Assembly: GCF_014212055.1 (NCBI RefSeq)
Contig: NZ_JACJVO010000042.1
Coordinates: 1-64,000, forward strand
Source: Cohnella zeiphila
Lineage (GTDB): Bacteria > Bacillota > Bacilli > Paenibacillales > Paenibacillaceae
Length of the DNA: 64,000 nt
Reading direction: 5' to 3'
In this document: piece by piece, positions 23,937-33,032 of the stretch
Layout: each line of letters starts with the position of its first letter
Numbering within the stretch: the stretch's first letter is position 1
Notes under the pieces: generated by a model
The model's database searches: none
What the model saw: only the letters and a program-made list of their open reading frames with translations
Told to the model about the DNA's origin: nothing
Position numbers and translations under genes: made by a program

Positions 23937-24689
23937 TTGGAATTACAACGGTATTGGAGCATCGTCCAGAGAAGAATTTGGCTGATCGCGCTCGTCATTG
24001 TCGTCGTCTGCGGAGTCGCGGGCCTCTATGCGAGCCGCATGACGAAGCCGGAATATCAAGCGACCGTGCAGCTGATGGTCAACTCGAACGATACATCGGG
24101 CAAGCCCCAAACGGAGCCGAATTCGGAAGCGATCAGTTCCAGCATCCTGCTCATCAAGACGTATAAGCAAATCATGACCACCCCGAGAATCTTGAACAAG
24201 GTCGTGGAGCAATATCCCGATCTCCATACGACGGCCGGAGAACTCGGAGCCAAGCTCAGCGTCGCTTCCGCCAGCGAAACGCAGCTCATGTCGGTCACCG
24301 TAACGGATTCCTCCTATGTCCGGGCGGCGAAGCTGGCGAATGCGGTATCGGCCACGTTCCAGACGGAGATTCGCGCGCTGATGAAGCTGGACAACGTGTC
24401 CGTACTCAACTGGGCGGACCCGGCGGAGAAGCACGGATCGATCTCGTCCAGCCCGACCAAGATCGTCGCGATCGCGTTCATCTTGTCTCTCATGATCGGC
24501 GTCGGACTCGCCTTTCTGCTGGACCGTATGGACGATTCGGTCAAGACTGACCGGGATGTCGCAAGATTGGGCCTGTCTCTGCTTGCGGACGTGCCGAGAA
24601 TGAGGCGGCGCGATCTGGGCGATCGCGTCGACCTCCAGAAGCCGACAAGCGCACCGGGGAGGAAAAGTCATGTCACGTTGGATGCGTAA
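23937..24689 (+). CDS. Polysaccharide chain-length determinant (Wzz/YveK type)
   Basis: This 250-residue membrane protein has two transmembrane segments (about residues 14-34 and 176-197). They flank an external Wzz domain (KPEYQATVQLMVN ... SVTVTDSSYVRAAKLANAVS). The PxxPxxP-like turn is replaced by ISSSPTKIVAIA before the second segment. It starts at TTG 23937 with a GGAGG site eight bases away. In Bacillus-type systems this protein activates the separate tyrosine kinase that follows, and the two genes overlap by 20 bases. It sets polymer length. Confidence 0.9.
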   Translation: MELQRYWSIVQRRIWLIALVIVVVCGVAGLYASRMTKPEYQATVQLMVNSNDTSGKPQTEPNSEAISSSILLIKTYKQIMTTPRILNKVVEQYPDLHTTAGELGAKLSVASASETQLMSVTVTDSSYVRAAKLANAVSATFQTEIRALMKLDNVSVLNWADPAEKHGSISSSPTKIVAIAFILSLMIGVGLAFLLDRMDDSVKTDRDVARLGLSLLADVPRMRRRDLGDRVDLQKPTSAPGRKSHVTLDA

Positions 24690-25314
24690 GCGAGGGATCG
24701 TTGCCGGAACGAATCCGAAATCGCCCGCGGCCGAGATGTATCGGAGATTGCGAACGGGCATCGAGATGGCGGGCCGAGACGGCGGAGCGAAGACGATCGC
24801 GATCGCGTCGGCGGAACCCGGCGAAGGGAAGAGCACCGCTTCCGCCAATCTGGCGATTGCGTACGCACAGGCGAACCGGAACGTGCTGCTGCTCGATTCG
24901 GATTTGAGATCTCCCGTTCTTCACCGGATCTTCGAGCTGGAGAACGACAGAGGCTTAAGCACGGCGCTGTCCGGGCGTTGCGGAATCAACGAGATCATCC
25001 GGACGTCGGAATTCGACGGACTTGAAGTGGTCTGTTCCGGTCCGACCCCCTCCAATCCGACCGAGCTGCTGGATTCGGCGGCGATGGAGGAACTGCTCGA
25101 GGAAGCGAAGCGGCGGTACGACATCGTCATCCTCGACACGCCGTCGATGGCGGCAGGCGCGGACGCTCTGATCGTGGCCGACAAATGCGACGGCGCGGTG
25201 CTCGTCGTCCGCCGGGGCAAAACGAAGTTCGATGCGGCCGCGAAGGCGAAGGAAACGCTGGAATCCGGACGGGTCAAAGTGATCGGCGCGGTCTTCAATC
25301 AGACAAGCCGCTGA
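24670..25314 (+). CDS. CpsD/CapB-family tyrosine-protein kinase
   Basis: This 214-residue bacterial tyrosine kinase has Walker A AEPGEGKSTASANLA, Walker A-prime VLLLDSDLRSP and Walker B DIVILDTPS. It also has the EMYRRLRTGIEM helix used for activation and oligomer contact. It partners the Wzz-like protein. The protein ends VIGAVFNQTSR and lacks the C-terminal tyrosine cluster that usually cycles between phosphorylated and free forms. It may therefore phosphorylate other proteins or be regulated differently. It is followed by a structured 254-base spacer. Confidence 0.9.
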   Translation: MSRWMRKRGIVAGTNPKSPAAEMYRRLRTGIEMAGRDGGAKTIAIASAEPGEGKSTASANLAIAYAQANRNVLLLDSDLRSPVLHRIFELENDRGLSTALSGRCGINEIIRTSEFDGLEVVCSGPTPSNPTELLDSAAMEELLEEAKRRYDIVILDTPSMAAGADALIVADKCDGAVLVVRRGKTKFDAAAKAKETLESGRVKVIGAVFNQTSR

Positions 25315-25436
25315 CGCGAGTCGGCGTTAATCCCGGAAGGGAAGGAAATGTCTCCTGCTCCTTTATCACCGGAGGCACTCGGCCATGCTGTGGGTCAAAC
25401 AGACCTTAGACGTTCATCGTCAAGGGTGTGGCGTGA

Positions 25437-25453
25437 GGGCGGGTTCGATGCCC
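25437..25453 (+). terminator. Weak hairpin within the galU leader
   Basis: GGGC (25437-25440) and GCCC (25450-25453) with a nine-base loop are followed by ATTTTTATTT. Upstream is a second small hairpin near 25392-25405 (GGTC/GACC). The part of the spacer before 25437 holds no gene that I can see. Confidence 0.35.
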
Positions 25454-25485
25454 ATTTTTATTTGATACAGAAAAAGATGACCTGT

Positions 25486-25538
25486 AAAAGGCGGCGCCGG
25501 GGCGGGAAAAATGATCCGCCCGCAAGGCGCCGTCTTTT
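25486..25538 (+). terminator. Large GC-rich terminator before galU
   Basis: Nested stems join GGCGGCGCC with GGCGCCG and GGCGGG with CCGCCC around an A-rich loop, ending in CTTTTTAT. It lies between the tyrosine kinase and galU and would lower transcription of the downstream sugar genes unless it is read through. Confidence 0.75.
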
Positions 25539-25568
25539 TATCGGTCCTACTAGATGGGGTGAGAGCGA

Positions 25569-26468
25569 ATGAAAAAAGTGCGGAAAGCGATTATTCCCGC
25601 TGCTGGCTTGGGAACCCGTTTCTTGCCCGCCACCAAGGCGATGCCCAAAGAAATGCTGCCGATCGTCGATAAGCCGACGATCCAGTACATCGTCGAAGAA
25701 GCGATCGAATCCGGGATTGAGGACATCATCGTCGTCACCGGCAAAGGAAAACGGGCGATCGAGGACCATTTCGACATCGCTTTTGAACTGGAACACACGC
25801 TGGAAGAGAAGGGCAAGTTCGATCTTCTGAACAAAGTCCAGCAATCGTCCAACGTCGAGATTCACTACATCCGGCAGAAAGAAGCCAAAGGCCTCGGACA
25901 TGCCGTATGGTGCGCGCGCAACTTTATCGGCAACGAGCCGTTCGCCGTACTGCTCGGCGACGACATCGTGCAGTCCGAAACGCCGTGCACGCAGCAGCTG
26001 ATCCGCCAGTACGAGCTGACGGGACGGCCTGTCGTCGGCGTTCAAGCCGTAGGCACGGATCAGACGAGCCGTTACGGTATTCTGGACCCGATCGAGAAGC
26101 GCGGCCGGCTGTACAAGGTTCGCCGCTTCGTGGAGAAGCCTCCGCAAGGAACGGCGCCGTCGAACCTGGCCATCATGGGACGCTATGTGCTGACGCCCGA
26201 AATCTTCGAGCATCTGGGCAAGCTGGAAGCCGGAGCGGGCGGAGAAATTCAATTGACGGACGCGATTCAGAAGCTGAACGAAGAGGTCGGCGCCTACGCG
26301 TACGATTTCGAAGGCATGCGTTACGATGTCGGGGAGAAGCTCGGATTTATCCTGACGACAGTCGATTTCGCGCTTCGCAACGAAGAGCTGAAGTACAGTC
26401 TGATGAATCATCTGGAAGAGCTTCTTTGGCGCGAGAAAGTGAGTGGCGGCCATGGCCCTGCGGTATGA
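25569..26468 (+). CDS. galU: UTP-glucose-1-phosphate uridylyltransferase
   Basis: This 299-residue nucleotidyltransferase makes UDP-glucose. It begins VRKAIIPAAGLGTRFLPATKAMPKEMLPI-like (residues 3-30), with the GxGTRxLPxTK nucleotide loop, catalytic KPTIQYIVEEA and the conserved VLLGDDIV and GGEIQLTDAI segments. The length is standard for GalU/GtaB. UDP-glucose feeds glycosyltransferases and the UDP-glucose dehydrogenase encoded at 37359. The next gene starts inside its 3' end. Confidence 0.95.
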   Translation: MKKVRKAIIPAAGLGTRFLPATKAMPKEMLPIVDKPTIQYIVEEAIESGIEDIIVVTGKGKRAIEDHFDIAFELEHTLEEKGKFDLLNKVQQSSNVEIHYIRQKEAKGLGHAVWCARNFIGNEPFAVLLGDDIVQSETPCTQQLIRQYELTGRPVVGVQAVGTDQTSRYGILDPIEKRGRLYKVRRFVEKPPQGTAPSNLAIMGRYVLTPEIFEHLGKLEAGAGGEIQLTDAIQKLNEEVGAYAYDFEGMRYDVGEKLGFILTTVDFALRNEELKYSLMNHLEELLWREKVSGGHGPAV

Positions 26469-27144
26469 ACGGGAAACGGCCAGCCAGGTGGCGGAGTTCG
26501 AGCAAACGCGGCTTGAAGCGCAGGGCGGCGGCAATATGGCGTTCTACGGCGCCGCCAAACGAACGATGGACGTCGCAGGCTCCCTTTGCGGCCTGATCGT
26601 GCTCTCGCCGGTGTTTACCGTCGTCGCCCTGCTCATCAAGCTGGACGATCCGAAGTCTCCGGTGATGTTCTCGCAAACGCGGATCGGCAAGAACGCGAAG
26701 CCCTTCCGAATGTACAAATTTCGCTCCATGGTTCCCGATGCGGAGAAGAAGCTGGAGCAGCTGCTGAGCCAGAACGAAATCAAAGGCGCGATGTTCAAGA
26801 TGAAGGACGATCCGCGGATCACCAAGATCGGACGGTTCATCCGGAAGACGAGCATCGACGAGCTGCCGCAGCTGTTCAACGTGCTCAAAGGAGAGATGTC
26901 GCTGGTCGGCCCCCGGCCGCCGCTGCCGAGGGAGGTGGCGGAATACACGGAATACGACAAGCTCCGGCTGACGGTTCATTCGGGCTGTACCGGCCTATGG
27001 CAAGTCAACGGCCGCAACGAGCTCAGCTTCGAACAGATGGTGGAGCTTGATCTGCAGTACATTCGGCAAAGAAGCATTTGGGGGGATTTGAAGATCATAT
27101 TTCGTACTTTCAAGCTGCTGCTTGGAGCGAAGGACGCTTTTTGA
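26443..27144 (+). CDS. Initiating sugar-phosphate transferase (WcaJ/EpsL-like)
   Basis: This 233-residue membrane enzyme places the first sugar phosphate on undecaprenyl phosphate. It has one membrane segment (SLCGLIVLSPVFTVVALLIK, about residues 47-66) and the transferase core PVMFSQTRIGKNAKPFRMYK, then FRSMVPDAE, TSIDELPQLFNVLKGEMSLV and GPRPPLPREV. It is the short single-membrane form. GTG at 26443 (inside galU) was chosen; the ATG at 26452 is also possible. A copy of the dispersed hairpin repeat follows the stop. Confidence 0.92.
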   Translation: MAAMALRYERETASQVAEFEQTRLEAQGGGNMAFYGAAKRTMDVAGSLCGLIVLSPVFTVVALLIKLDDPKSPVMFSQTRIGKNAKPFRMYKFRSMVPDAEKKLEQLLSQNEIKGAMFKMKDDPRITKIGRFIRKTSIDELPQLFNVLKGEMSLVGPRPPLPREVAEYTEYDKLRLTVHSGCTGLWQVNGRNELSFEQMVELDLQYIRQRSIWGDLKIIFRTFKLLLGAKDAF

Positions 27145-27157
27145 TCTATAACGAAAG

Positions 27158-27230
27158 TATAAGTTTCCCGGGGTCCCCGCAAAGTACCTGAGCATGCTTC
27201 GAAGCCAAGCCCCGCTTTGCGGGGTTATTT
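27158..27230 (+). repeat. Dispersed hairpin repeat, copy 2
   Basis: This copy matches 10450-10520 with four differences in the 60-base core. It lies within the exopolysaccharide operon between the initiating transferase and the next glycosyltransferase. The terminator-like CCCCGC-TTT-GCGGGG hairpin (27210-27225) ends in TTATTT just before the ribosome site of the next gene, so it could cut or tune transcription there. Confidence 0.7.
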
Positions 27231-27250
27231 AACAGACGGGGTGGGGACAG

Positions 27251-28504
27251 ATGAAGAAAATACTGTTTATTACGAACCGGCTGCCGTTTCCCGCCACGGA
27301 CGGGCGGAAGAACATGCTGCTGCAGTATATCCGGCACATGAAGGAAATCTATCCGGACAGCGAGATCGTCAACTTGTCGTTCATAGACGATCCGAAATAC
27401 ATGCGGCACCGTCCGCCGGAGATCGGCCGGCTTGCGGACTTGAAGCTGCCGGGCATGGTCGAGAAGCTGTACAACGTCCTCGTTCATTCGCTGATCCGCA
27501 GAAGATGGCCGCTGCAGGTCTCCGCCTATTACAGCCGGAAGACGCATCGGCAGATCCGCGAGTTTATCCGGGAGGAACAGCCGGATTTCGTTCTCTACGA
27601 CATGGTCAGGGTAGCGGAGTATTGGTCGGAAGGAAAAGGCCGGACGGTGCTCAGCTACGACGATCTGCTGTCGCGCCGGTATAAGCGGCAGCTCGATTGG
27701 TTCCAGTACATTCCGTCCATTCTCGGAGGCTTCTCGAACAAGCTGCCCGGAAGTCTCAAGCGGTTCGCGGAGCTCAAATTCGTGCAGAAACGGCTGATCG
27801 CCTTCGAGAGCGAGATGCTGCGCCGTTACGAGAAGAAGGTGGCCGATCATTTCGATCATCTGATCTTTACCTCCCCCGCCGAAGCTCTGGATTTCCGGGA
27901 AGTGACCCGCCACGATTCCTGCCACGGCATTCCGATGAAGGTCGAGCCGGACGCGCACGCGCGAGGCTCCCGCCGTTACGACCCCAACAAGCTCGTATTC
28001 GTCGGCAAGATGGACATCCCGCACAACAGCTCCGCGGCCGTTTATTTCTGCGAGCGGATCTGGCCGCGCATCAAGCGCGAAATGCCGGACGCGGCGTTCT
28101 ACATCGTCGGGAAAAACCCGACCGCCGAGGTGCGGCAGCTGCAGAGCAAGTATCCGGGCGTGGTCGTGACCGGCGAGGTGGACGACGTCAAGCGGATCGT
28201 CCGCGATTCCGCGCTCATGGTAGCGCCTCTGCTGTTCGGAACCGGAATCAAGACGAAGATTCTCGAAGCGATGTCCTGGGGAGTGCCGGTCGTAACCAAC
28301 CGAATCGGAAGCGAGGGGCTTGACGTTCATCATGGAGAAGATCTCTTCATCTGCGACTCGGAAGACGAGATGGTGAGGAGCGTCATTCTTCTGATGGGAG
28401 ACAAGGAAACGAACGACCATCTGTCGGGCAATTCGATCCGGTACGTGTCGAGCCGGTTCAGCGGCCCCGCCACCCGCAAGAACATGGAGTTGATCTTATC
28501 TTAG
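27251..28504 (+). CDS. Glycosyltransferase, GT-B fold (GT4-like)
   Basis: This 417-residue protein begins KKILFITNRLPFPATDGRKN, the N-terminal Rossmann domain of TuaH-like or stp2-like glycosyltransferases. It has the C-terminal donor-binding domain with KLVFVGKMDIPHN, VGKNPTAEV and the PLLFGTGIKTKILEAMSWGVP segment that ends in the E-x7-E region. It adds a sugar to the lipid-linked repeat unit. The start follows a GGGGTGGGGAC site. The sugar it transfers cannot be deduced. Confidence 0.88.
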   Translation: MKKILFITNRLPFPATDGRKNMLLQYIRHMKEIYPDSEIVNLSFIDDPKYMRHRPPEIGRLADLKLPGMVEKLYNVLVHSLIRRRWPLQVSAYYSRKTHRQIREFIREEQPDFVLYDMVRVAEYWSEGKGRTVLSYDDLLSRRYKRQLDWFQYIPSILGGFSNKLPGSLKRFAELKFVQKRLIAFESEMLRRYEKKVADHFDHLIFTSPAEALDFREVTRHDSCHGIPMKVEPDAHARGSRRYDPNKLVFVGKMDIPHNSSAAVYFCERIWPRIKREMPDAAFYIVGKNPTAEVRQLQSKYPGVVVTGEVDDVKRIVRDSALMVAPLLFGTGIKTKILEAMSWGVPVVTNRIGSEGLDVHHGEDLFICDSEDEMVRSVILLMGDKETNDHLSGNSIRYVSSRFSGPATRKNMELILS

Positions 28505-28521
28505 CAGCCGAACGCAATCTG

Positions 28522-29862
28522 ATGCCCGGACGGGCCATGGGAAGCGACGCCGTCAACAAGACGATCGTCGCTTTGTTCTTGTGCTCGCTGGCGGTCTTCA
28601 CCTACGACAGCTTGCCGTACTTTCAGTTCTCGGTCTATCGCCCGCTCGCCATGTTTCCGATGTTCGCCGCCTCCGTGCTGCTGCTGTTTACCGACTTCCG
28701 GTTCCGGCGGGGAGATTCGCTGCTCATGCTCTTCGCCGCTTACAGCGTCGGGCATTCGCTGCTGGCTTCGATCGGGAACGGCGACACGGGCAGCAGCATC
28801 AAGCATACGGTGACGCTGCTGTTCGGGCTGTCGATTTATCGGGTAACCGTCTATGTAGGCAAGCTGGCGAAGGAGGACGGGGAGCTGCGGAGGCGGATCG
28901 TCCAATGCTTGCTGATCGGCTTCATCCCGCCTTTGGCGGCGGGGCTGCTGCAGGCGGCGGACGCGTATCTGCTTCACAGCGGCTTCTCCGGGACGGTAAC
29001 CGGACTGTTCTCGGAGAAGGTATACCGCGGACGGATTCAGATGCTGTCGGGGGAACCGTCGTGGGCCGGCATCCATCTGCTCAGCGGCGGGCTGCTGCTG
29101 CTTTATCTCTACGGAAAAGGATTCCGGAAGCAGCTCCTCCTTCCGCTGTCCGGCGTCGGATTGCTTCTGGTCATTTCATTCTCGGCCTACGCCTATAGCG
29201 TGCTGCTGCTGGCGCTGCTCGTCTACGTGTTCGTCGCGAACAAGTATCGGGGGCGAATGCTGCTCGCGCTGGGCGCCATCGTTCTGGTCGTGGCGGTGGG
29301 CGTGCCGTATCTGCTGCAGACGCTCCATGTCAGCGGCTATTTCACCGACCGGTTCCAATTCAACTTCAACCACCTGCTCAAGGCCGACAATTCGGTATTC
29401 ATCCGGGTCGTATTTCCGGCCATCGGCTTTCTCGAGTTTGCGCAGCATCCGATCTTCGGGGTCGGGGGCGGCTTTTATTACCGCGACTTCGCGAATCTTC
29501 TCCTTCAGCATTTCGATTACGGCATGAAGTTCTCGGAGGTCAGAGATCTCGTGAACCTTCATCCCGAGATGGTGACCTCGCGCAATCTTTGGTCCAAGCT
29601 GTTCGCGGAAGAAGGAATGATAGGCGTCATTTTGTTTTTCGGATTCATGGCTTCGGCATTGCGAAGCTCGCGAGCGGCTCCGTTCGCCCAATTCGCGTTT
29701 GCGTTATGCGTTTCGCTGGTCATGAATTTCGATTCCTACTCCTTCGTGGACTTCTGGCTGCTGATCGGCTTCATTCGGTGCGGATTTTTCGAGGGATGGC
29801 AGGCCGGACAGGCGGAGCGGCAGGAAACGCAAGACGGGAAGGAGTGGCAACGAACCGCATGA
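28522..29862 (+). CDS. O-antigen ligase/polymerase-like membrane protein (Wzy)
   Basis: This 446-residue protein has about ten transmembrane segments. It carries a large external loop (around residues 270-365) containing PIFGVGGGFYYRDF and NLHPEMVTSRNLWSKLFAEEG. This architecture is that of Wzy or O-antigen-ligase family proteins, which join repeat units on the outer face of the membrane. It is the only candidate polymerase in the locus. No strong ribosome site precedes ATG 28522, and ATG 28537 is an alternative. The stop overlaps the next start (ATGA). Confidence 0.82.
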   Translation: MPGRAMGSDAVNKTIVALFLCSLAVFTYDSLPYFQFSVYRPLAMFPMFAASVLLLFTDFRFRRGDSLLMLFAAYSVGHSLLASIGNGDTGSSIKHTVTLLFGLSIYRVTVYVGKLAKEDGELRRRIVQCLLIGFIPPLAAGLLQAADAYLLHSGFSGTVTGLFSEKVYRGRIQMLSGEPSWAGIHLLSGGLLLLYLYGKGFRKQLLLPLSGVGLLLVISFSAYAYSVLLLALLVYVFVANKYRGRMLLALGAIVLVVAVGVPYLLQTLHVSGYFTDRFQFNFNHLLKADNSVFIRVVFPAIGFLEFAQHPIFGVGGGFYYRDFANLLLQHFDYGMKFSEVRDLVNLHPEMVTSRNLWSKLFAEEGMIGVILFFGFMASALRSSRAAPFAQFAFALCVSLVMNFDSYSFVDFWLLIGFIRCGFFEGWQAGQAERQETQDGKEWQRTA

Positions 29863-31073
29863 GAATCGTCATCGTGAGCAGCTTATACACGCCTCACATT
29901 ATCGGCGGGGCGGAAATATCGACGCAAATCTTGGCGGAAGCGCTCGTCCCGGTTGCGGACGTTCACGTGATGACCTTGGGAGGGCATCGAAGCGGAAGCG
30001 TTCGGAAGGAAACGATCGCGGGCGTCACCGTGCACCGGCTTCCGCACCATAATCTGTACTGGATCGGCGAGTCGAAAGGGAAGGGCGTGCTGCCGAAGAC
30101 CGTTCGCAGGCTGGTCGATCTGTACAATCCGCGGATCATCGGCGCCGCGGGGAAGCTGCTGCGGGAGCTGCGGCCGGATCTGATTCATACCCAGAACCTG
30201 TCGGGCTTCGGCCCCGGCGTCTGGACGGCGAGCGCCGGCGCGCCGATCCTGCATACGCTGCGGGACTATTCGCTGCTCTCGCCGGTCAGTTCGCCGCTCG
30301 GCAACCCGGCGCTGGCGAAGCTTTACGCGATGACGTCCGGCGGGTTCAGCAAACGGGTCGCGGCGGTCGTCGGCATTTCGGGGCATATTCTGAAGCGCCA
30401 CACGGACGCCGGACTGTTCTCGAAGGCGGCGAGGCTGGTCATTCCGAACGCGGTGGAGGGCAGGATCGCCGCCGCGGACAAGGACTTCGACCGCAAGCCG
30501 CTGCGCATCGGCTACTTCGGCCGGATCGAGCCGGAGAAGGGCGTTCGCGAGATGATCGAAGCCGCGCGGATGCTTCCGCCGGACGTCGTGGAGAGCGTGG
30601 TCATCTGTGGAGAGGGAAGCCAGCGGGAGGAGCTTGCGGCAAGCTGCCGTCAGGATAACCGCTTCCGGTTCCCCGGCAAAGTGAAGCCGGAGGAAGCCCG
30701 CCGTCTCATGGCGGAGATGGACGCGAACTTCGTCCCGTCCATCTGGGAGGAGCCGTTCGGCCGGGTCATCATCGAGTCGTACCAGGTCGGAACGCCGGTG
30801 TACGCTTCGGCCGTGGGCGGCATCCCAGACGCCGTCGCAAGCCCGGACGAATTTCTGTTCCGGCCGGGAAGCGCGACCGCCATTCGAGATAAAATCATGG
30901 CTTACCACGTCAAGTCCGCGGAACAGAAACGGCGGATTCAGGCGGCCTGCCTGGAGCACTGCCGGAAGTTCACCCAGGCCTCGCTCCTGGAGCGGCATTT
31001 GGAGCTGTACGCCAGGACGCTGTCCGGCGGCGGCGATTACGCGGTTTCGGCCGCATACGGGCAGGTGCAGTAG
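29859..31073 (+). CDS. Glycosyltransferase family 4 protein
   Basis: This 404-residue GT-B enzyme begins MRIVIVSSLYTPHIIGGAEI, the glycine-rich acceptor loop. It carries the donor-site segments RIGYFGRIEPEKGVREMIEA and FVPSIWEEPFGRVIIESYQV, with the E-x7-E motif. The ATG at 29859 overlaps the stop of the polymerase gene; a longer upstream frame in the same phase is a shadow of that gene. It is directly followed by another glycosyltransferase without a gap. Confidence 0.92.
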   Translation: MRIVIVSSLYTPHIIGGAEISTQILAEALVPVADVHVMTLGGHRSGSVRKETIAGVTVHRLPHHNLYWIGESKGKGVLPKTVRRLVDLYNPRIIGAAGKLLRELRPDLIHTQNLSGFGPGVWTASAGAPILHTLRDYSLLSPVSSPLGNPALAKLYAMTSGGFSKRVAAVVGISGHILKRHTDAGLFSKAARLVIPNAVEGRIAAADKDFDRKPLRIGYFGRIEPEKGVREMIEAARMLPPDVVESVVICGEGSQREELAASCRQDNRFRFPGKVKPEEARRLMAEMDANFVPSIWEEPFGRVIIESYQVGTPVYASAVGGIPDAVASPDEFLFRPGSATAIRDKIMAYHVKSAEQKRRIQAACLEHCRKFTQASLLERHLELYARTLSGGGDYAVSAAYGQVQ

Positions 31074-32126
31074 ATGAGCGAGAAGACCGTTTATATGTGG
31101 CCCAAGATCAGTCCGCACAACAAGTATACGGAGCTGCTCTCGCGCTCGATCGAGCGGCGCGGGCTCCGGGTCGCGCATTACGACCGCAAGGCGATGTTCA
31201 AGCCGGGCAAGGGGGACATCGTTCATATGCATTGGCCGAGCTACACGTATCAGGCGTCGGTCTTCCCGCTTACGCTGGCGAAATCGCTGTTTTTCATGGC
31301 GCTGCTTTACGCCTACAAGAGCAGGGGAGTGCGGCTGTACTGGACGATCCATAATATCTGGCCCCATAACGGCAAGTCGCGCTGGGACGCTCTCATGCGA
31401 AGGAGGCTGCTCCGGCTGTGCGACTCGGCGTTCGTGCTGAGCGACTCGGTCCGGCGGGAAGCCGCCGCCGCGTTCGGGACCCGCGAGGACCGGCTGGTCG
31501 TTACGCCGCACGGCCATTACGTGGGCGCATACTCCGGCCGCGGGACGGATATCCGTTCCCGGTTCGGCATTCCGAGGGACCGGTTCCTCTTTCTCTTCAT
31601 CGGCCGAATCAACCCTTACAAAGGCGTCGATCGGCTGATCGAGGCTTATCGCCGGCTGGAGCCCGGAACGGGAGCCTTGCTCATCGCGGGACAAGCCGAT
31701 TCGGGCTACCCTCTCGAATCGCTCGCTGCCGGCGACGACTCGATCAAGGTGCATCCCGAGTTCGTGGACGACGGCGAGCTGAGCGACTTTATGGAGGCGG
31801 CCGATGCGGTCGTGCTGCCTTACCGGCAGATTACGACGTCCGGCAGCGCCATTCTGGCCTTGTCCTACAAAAAACCGGTCGTCGCGCCGAGACTCGGCTC
31901 GCTCGGCGAGTACGTGTCCGAGGGCTGCGGCGTCCTGTACGACCCCGACGATCCGGACGGGCTGCGCAAGGCTCTCCTCGAGGCCGCGAAGCTGGACAAG
32001 GAAGAGACGGAGAAGCGAATTGAGGCGAAGCTCGGAGAACTGGACTGGGACCGGATCGCCGGCAAGATGATGCGCGTCTACGACGGTTCGGCGGACGGTT
32101 CGGCGCGGCAAGAGGTGAGAGCATGA
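31074..32126 (+). CDS. Glycosyltransferase (GT-B, GT4-like)
   Basis: This 350-residue protein starts immediately after the previous stop. It begins KTVYMWPKISPHNKYTELLS and has a donor domain with FLFLFIGRINPYKGVDRLIE, then FMEAADAVVLPYRQITTSGS and AILALSYKKPVVAP. The TTSGS segment replaces the usual EPFG loop, as in several exopolysaccharide mannosyl- and glucosyltransferases related to AmsK or GumH-like enzymes. The sugar specificity is not known. It overlaps the next gene by ATGA. Confidence 0.9.
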   Translation: MSEKTVYMWPKISPHNKYTELLSRSIERRGLRVAHYDRKAMFKPGKGDIVHMHWPSYTYQASVFPLTLAKSLFFMALLYAYKSRGVRLYWTIHNIWPHNGKSRWDALMRRRLLRLCDSAFVLSDSVRREAAAAFGTREDRLVVTPHGHYVGAYSGRGTDIRSRFGIPRDRFLFLFIGRINPYKGVDRLIEAYRRLEPGTGALLIAGQADSGYPLESLAAGDDSIKVHPEFVDDGELSDFMEAADAVVLPYRQITTSGSAILALSYKKPVVAPRLGSLGEYVSEGCGVLYDPDDPDGLRKALLEAAKLDKEETEKRIEAKLGELDWDRIAGKMMRVYDGSADGSARQEVRA

Positions 32127-33010
32127 GGGCGTCGGTTGCGATCTGTACCCACAATCGGGCCGCGGACTTGCGCGAAGCGCTGCTCAGCCTGTTGTCGCAG
32201 CGGCTGGAGGATTCGTTCGAAGTGATCGTGGTGGACAACGGCTCCACCGACGCGACGAAACAGACCGTTCGGGAGTTTCAGCAATCCGTAAGCTTTCCGG
32301 TTCGCTATATTTTCGAAGAACGGCTGGGCCTCTCCGTCGCCCGGAACCGCGCCATCCGCGAAGCGCGGGGCGAATACGTGCTCTTTCTCGACGACGACGC
32401 GATCGCTTGCGAGGATTGGGTCGGCGAGATCGTCTCGGTGTTCGACATGGACCCGGAGATCGGCTGCGTCGGGGGCAAGATCGACCCCGTCTGGGAAGGG
32501 GGGGCGCCTGCCTGGCTGCCTCCGGAAAATCGGACGCTTTATACCATTCTTGACTACGCGGACGACATTGTGGAGATGCAAAGGCCCGCGATTCCGTTCG
32601 GCGCCAACGTGGCGTTCCGCAAATCGGTGTTCGAGACGACCGACTTGTTCCGGGAAGACTTGGGCCGGGTCGGAAGCAACCTGCTCTCCAGCGAGGAGAG
32701 CGAGCTGATCGAACGGGTTCGCGGCCGCTATACGGTCTACTATTCTCCGTACGCATCGGTGCAGCACAAAATTCCGCGAAGCCGCATCAGCCGGCGCTGG
32801 CTCATTCGCCGCATCTATTGGCAGGGAGTCAGCAGCGCGGTCGGCTCGCATCGCAAATCGGGCATCTTCGTCCGGTCGATGCTGAAGGTGCCGCTGTTCG
32901 TCCTGCTCTCGATTCCGTTTTTGTACGACAGGAGGCGGGTATTCCGCAACATCAGCCGCATCGCATACAACAACGGGCTGATCCGGGGCGTGCTGCGAGC
33001 GCATCAATGA
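32123..33010 (+). CDS. Glycosyltransferase family 2 protein
   Basis: This 295-residue GT-A enzyme begins SVAICTHNRAADLREALLSL. It has the nucleotide-binding VDNGSTD, the catalytic-metal motif LFLDDDA (DxD type) and a WLPPENRTLY loop. The C-terminal part (residues 215-290) has a membrane-associated amphipathic and hydrophobic stretch. It works on the cytoplasmic side on the growing lipid-linked oligosaccharide. It is the fourth glycosyltransferase of the locus, so with the initiating enzyme a repeat unit of about five sugars is plausible. Confidence 0.9.
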   Translation: MRASVAICTHNRAADLREALLSLLSQRLEDSFEVIVVDNGSTDATKQTVREFQQSVSFPVRYIFEERLGLSVARNRAIREARGEYVLFLDDDAIACEDWVGEIVSVFDMDPEIGCVGGKIDPVWEGGAPAWLPPENRTLYTILDYADDIVEMQRPAIPFGANVAFRKSVFETTDLFREDLGRVGSNLLSSEESELIERVRGRYTVYYSPYASVQHKIPRSRISRRWLIRRIYWQGVSSAVGSHRKSGIFVRSMLKVPLFVLLSIPFLYDRRRVFRNISRIAYNNGLIRGVLRAHQ

Positions 33011-33032
33011 ACAAAATCGGACGGTAAGGAAG

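Noticed and set aside
25437..25453. tRNA-like T-arm (GGGTTCGAT)
   Set aside because: No acceptor stem, anticodon arm or CCA end can be built around it; a weak hairpin with a T-rich tail explains it better.
29883..32111. Minus-strand open frame of 742 codons opposite two glycosyltransferases
   Set aside because: Same shadow effect; both plus-strand genes have complete GT-B motifs and coupled starts.
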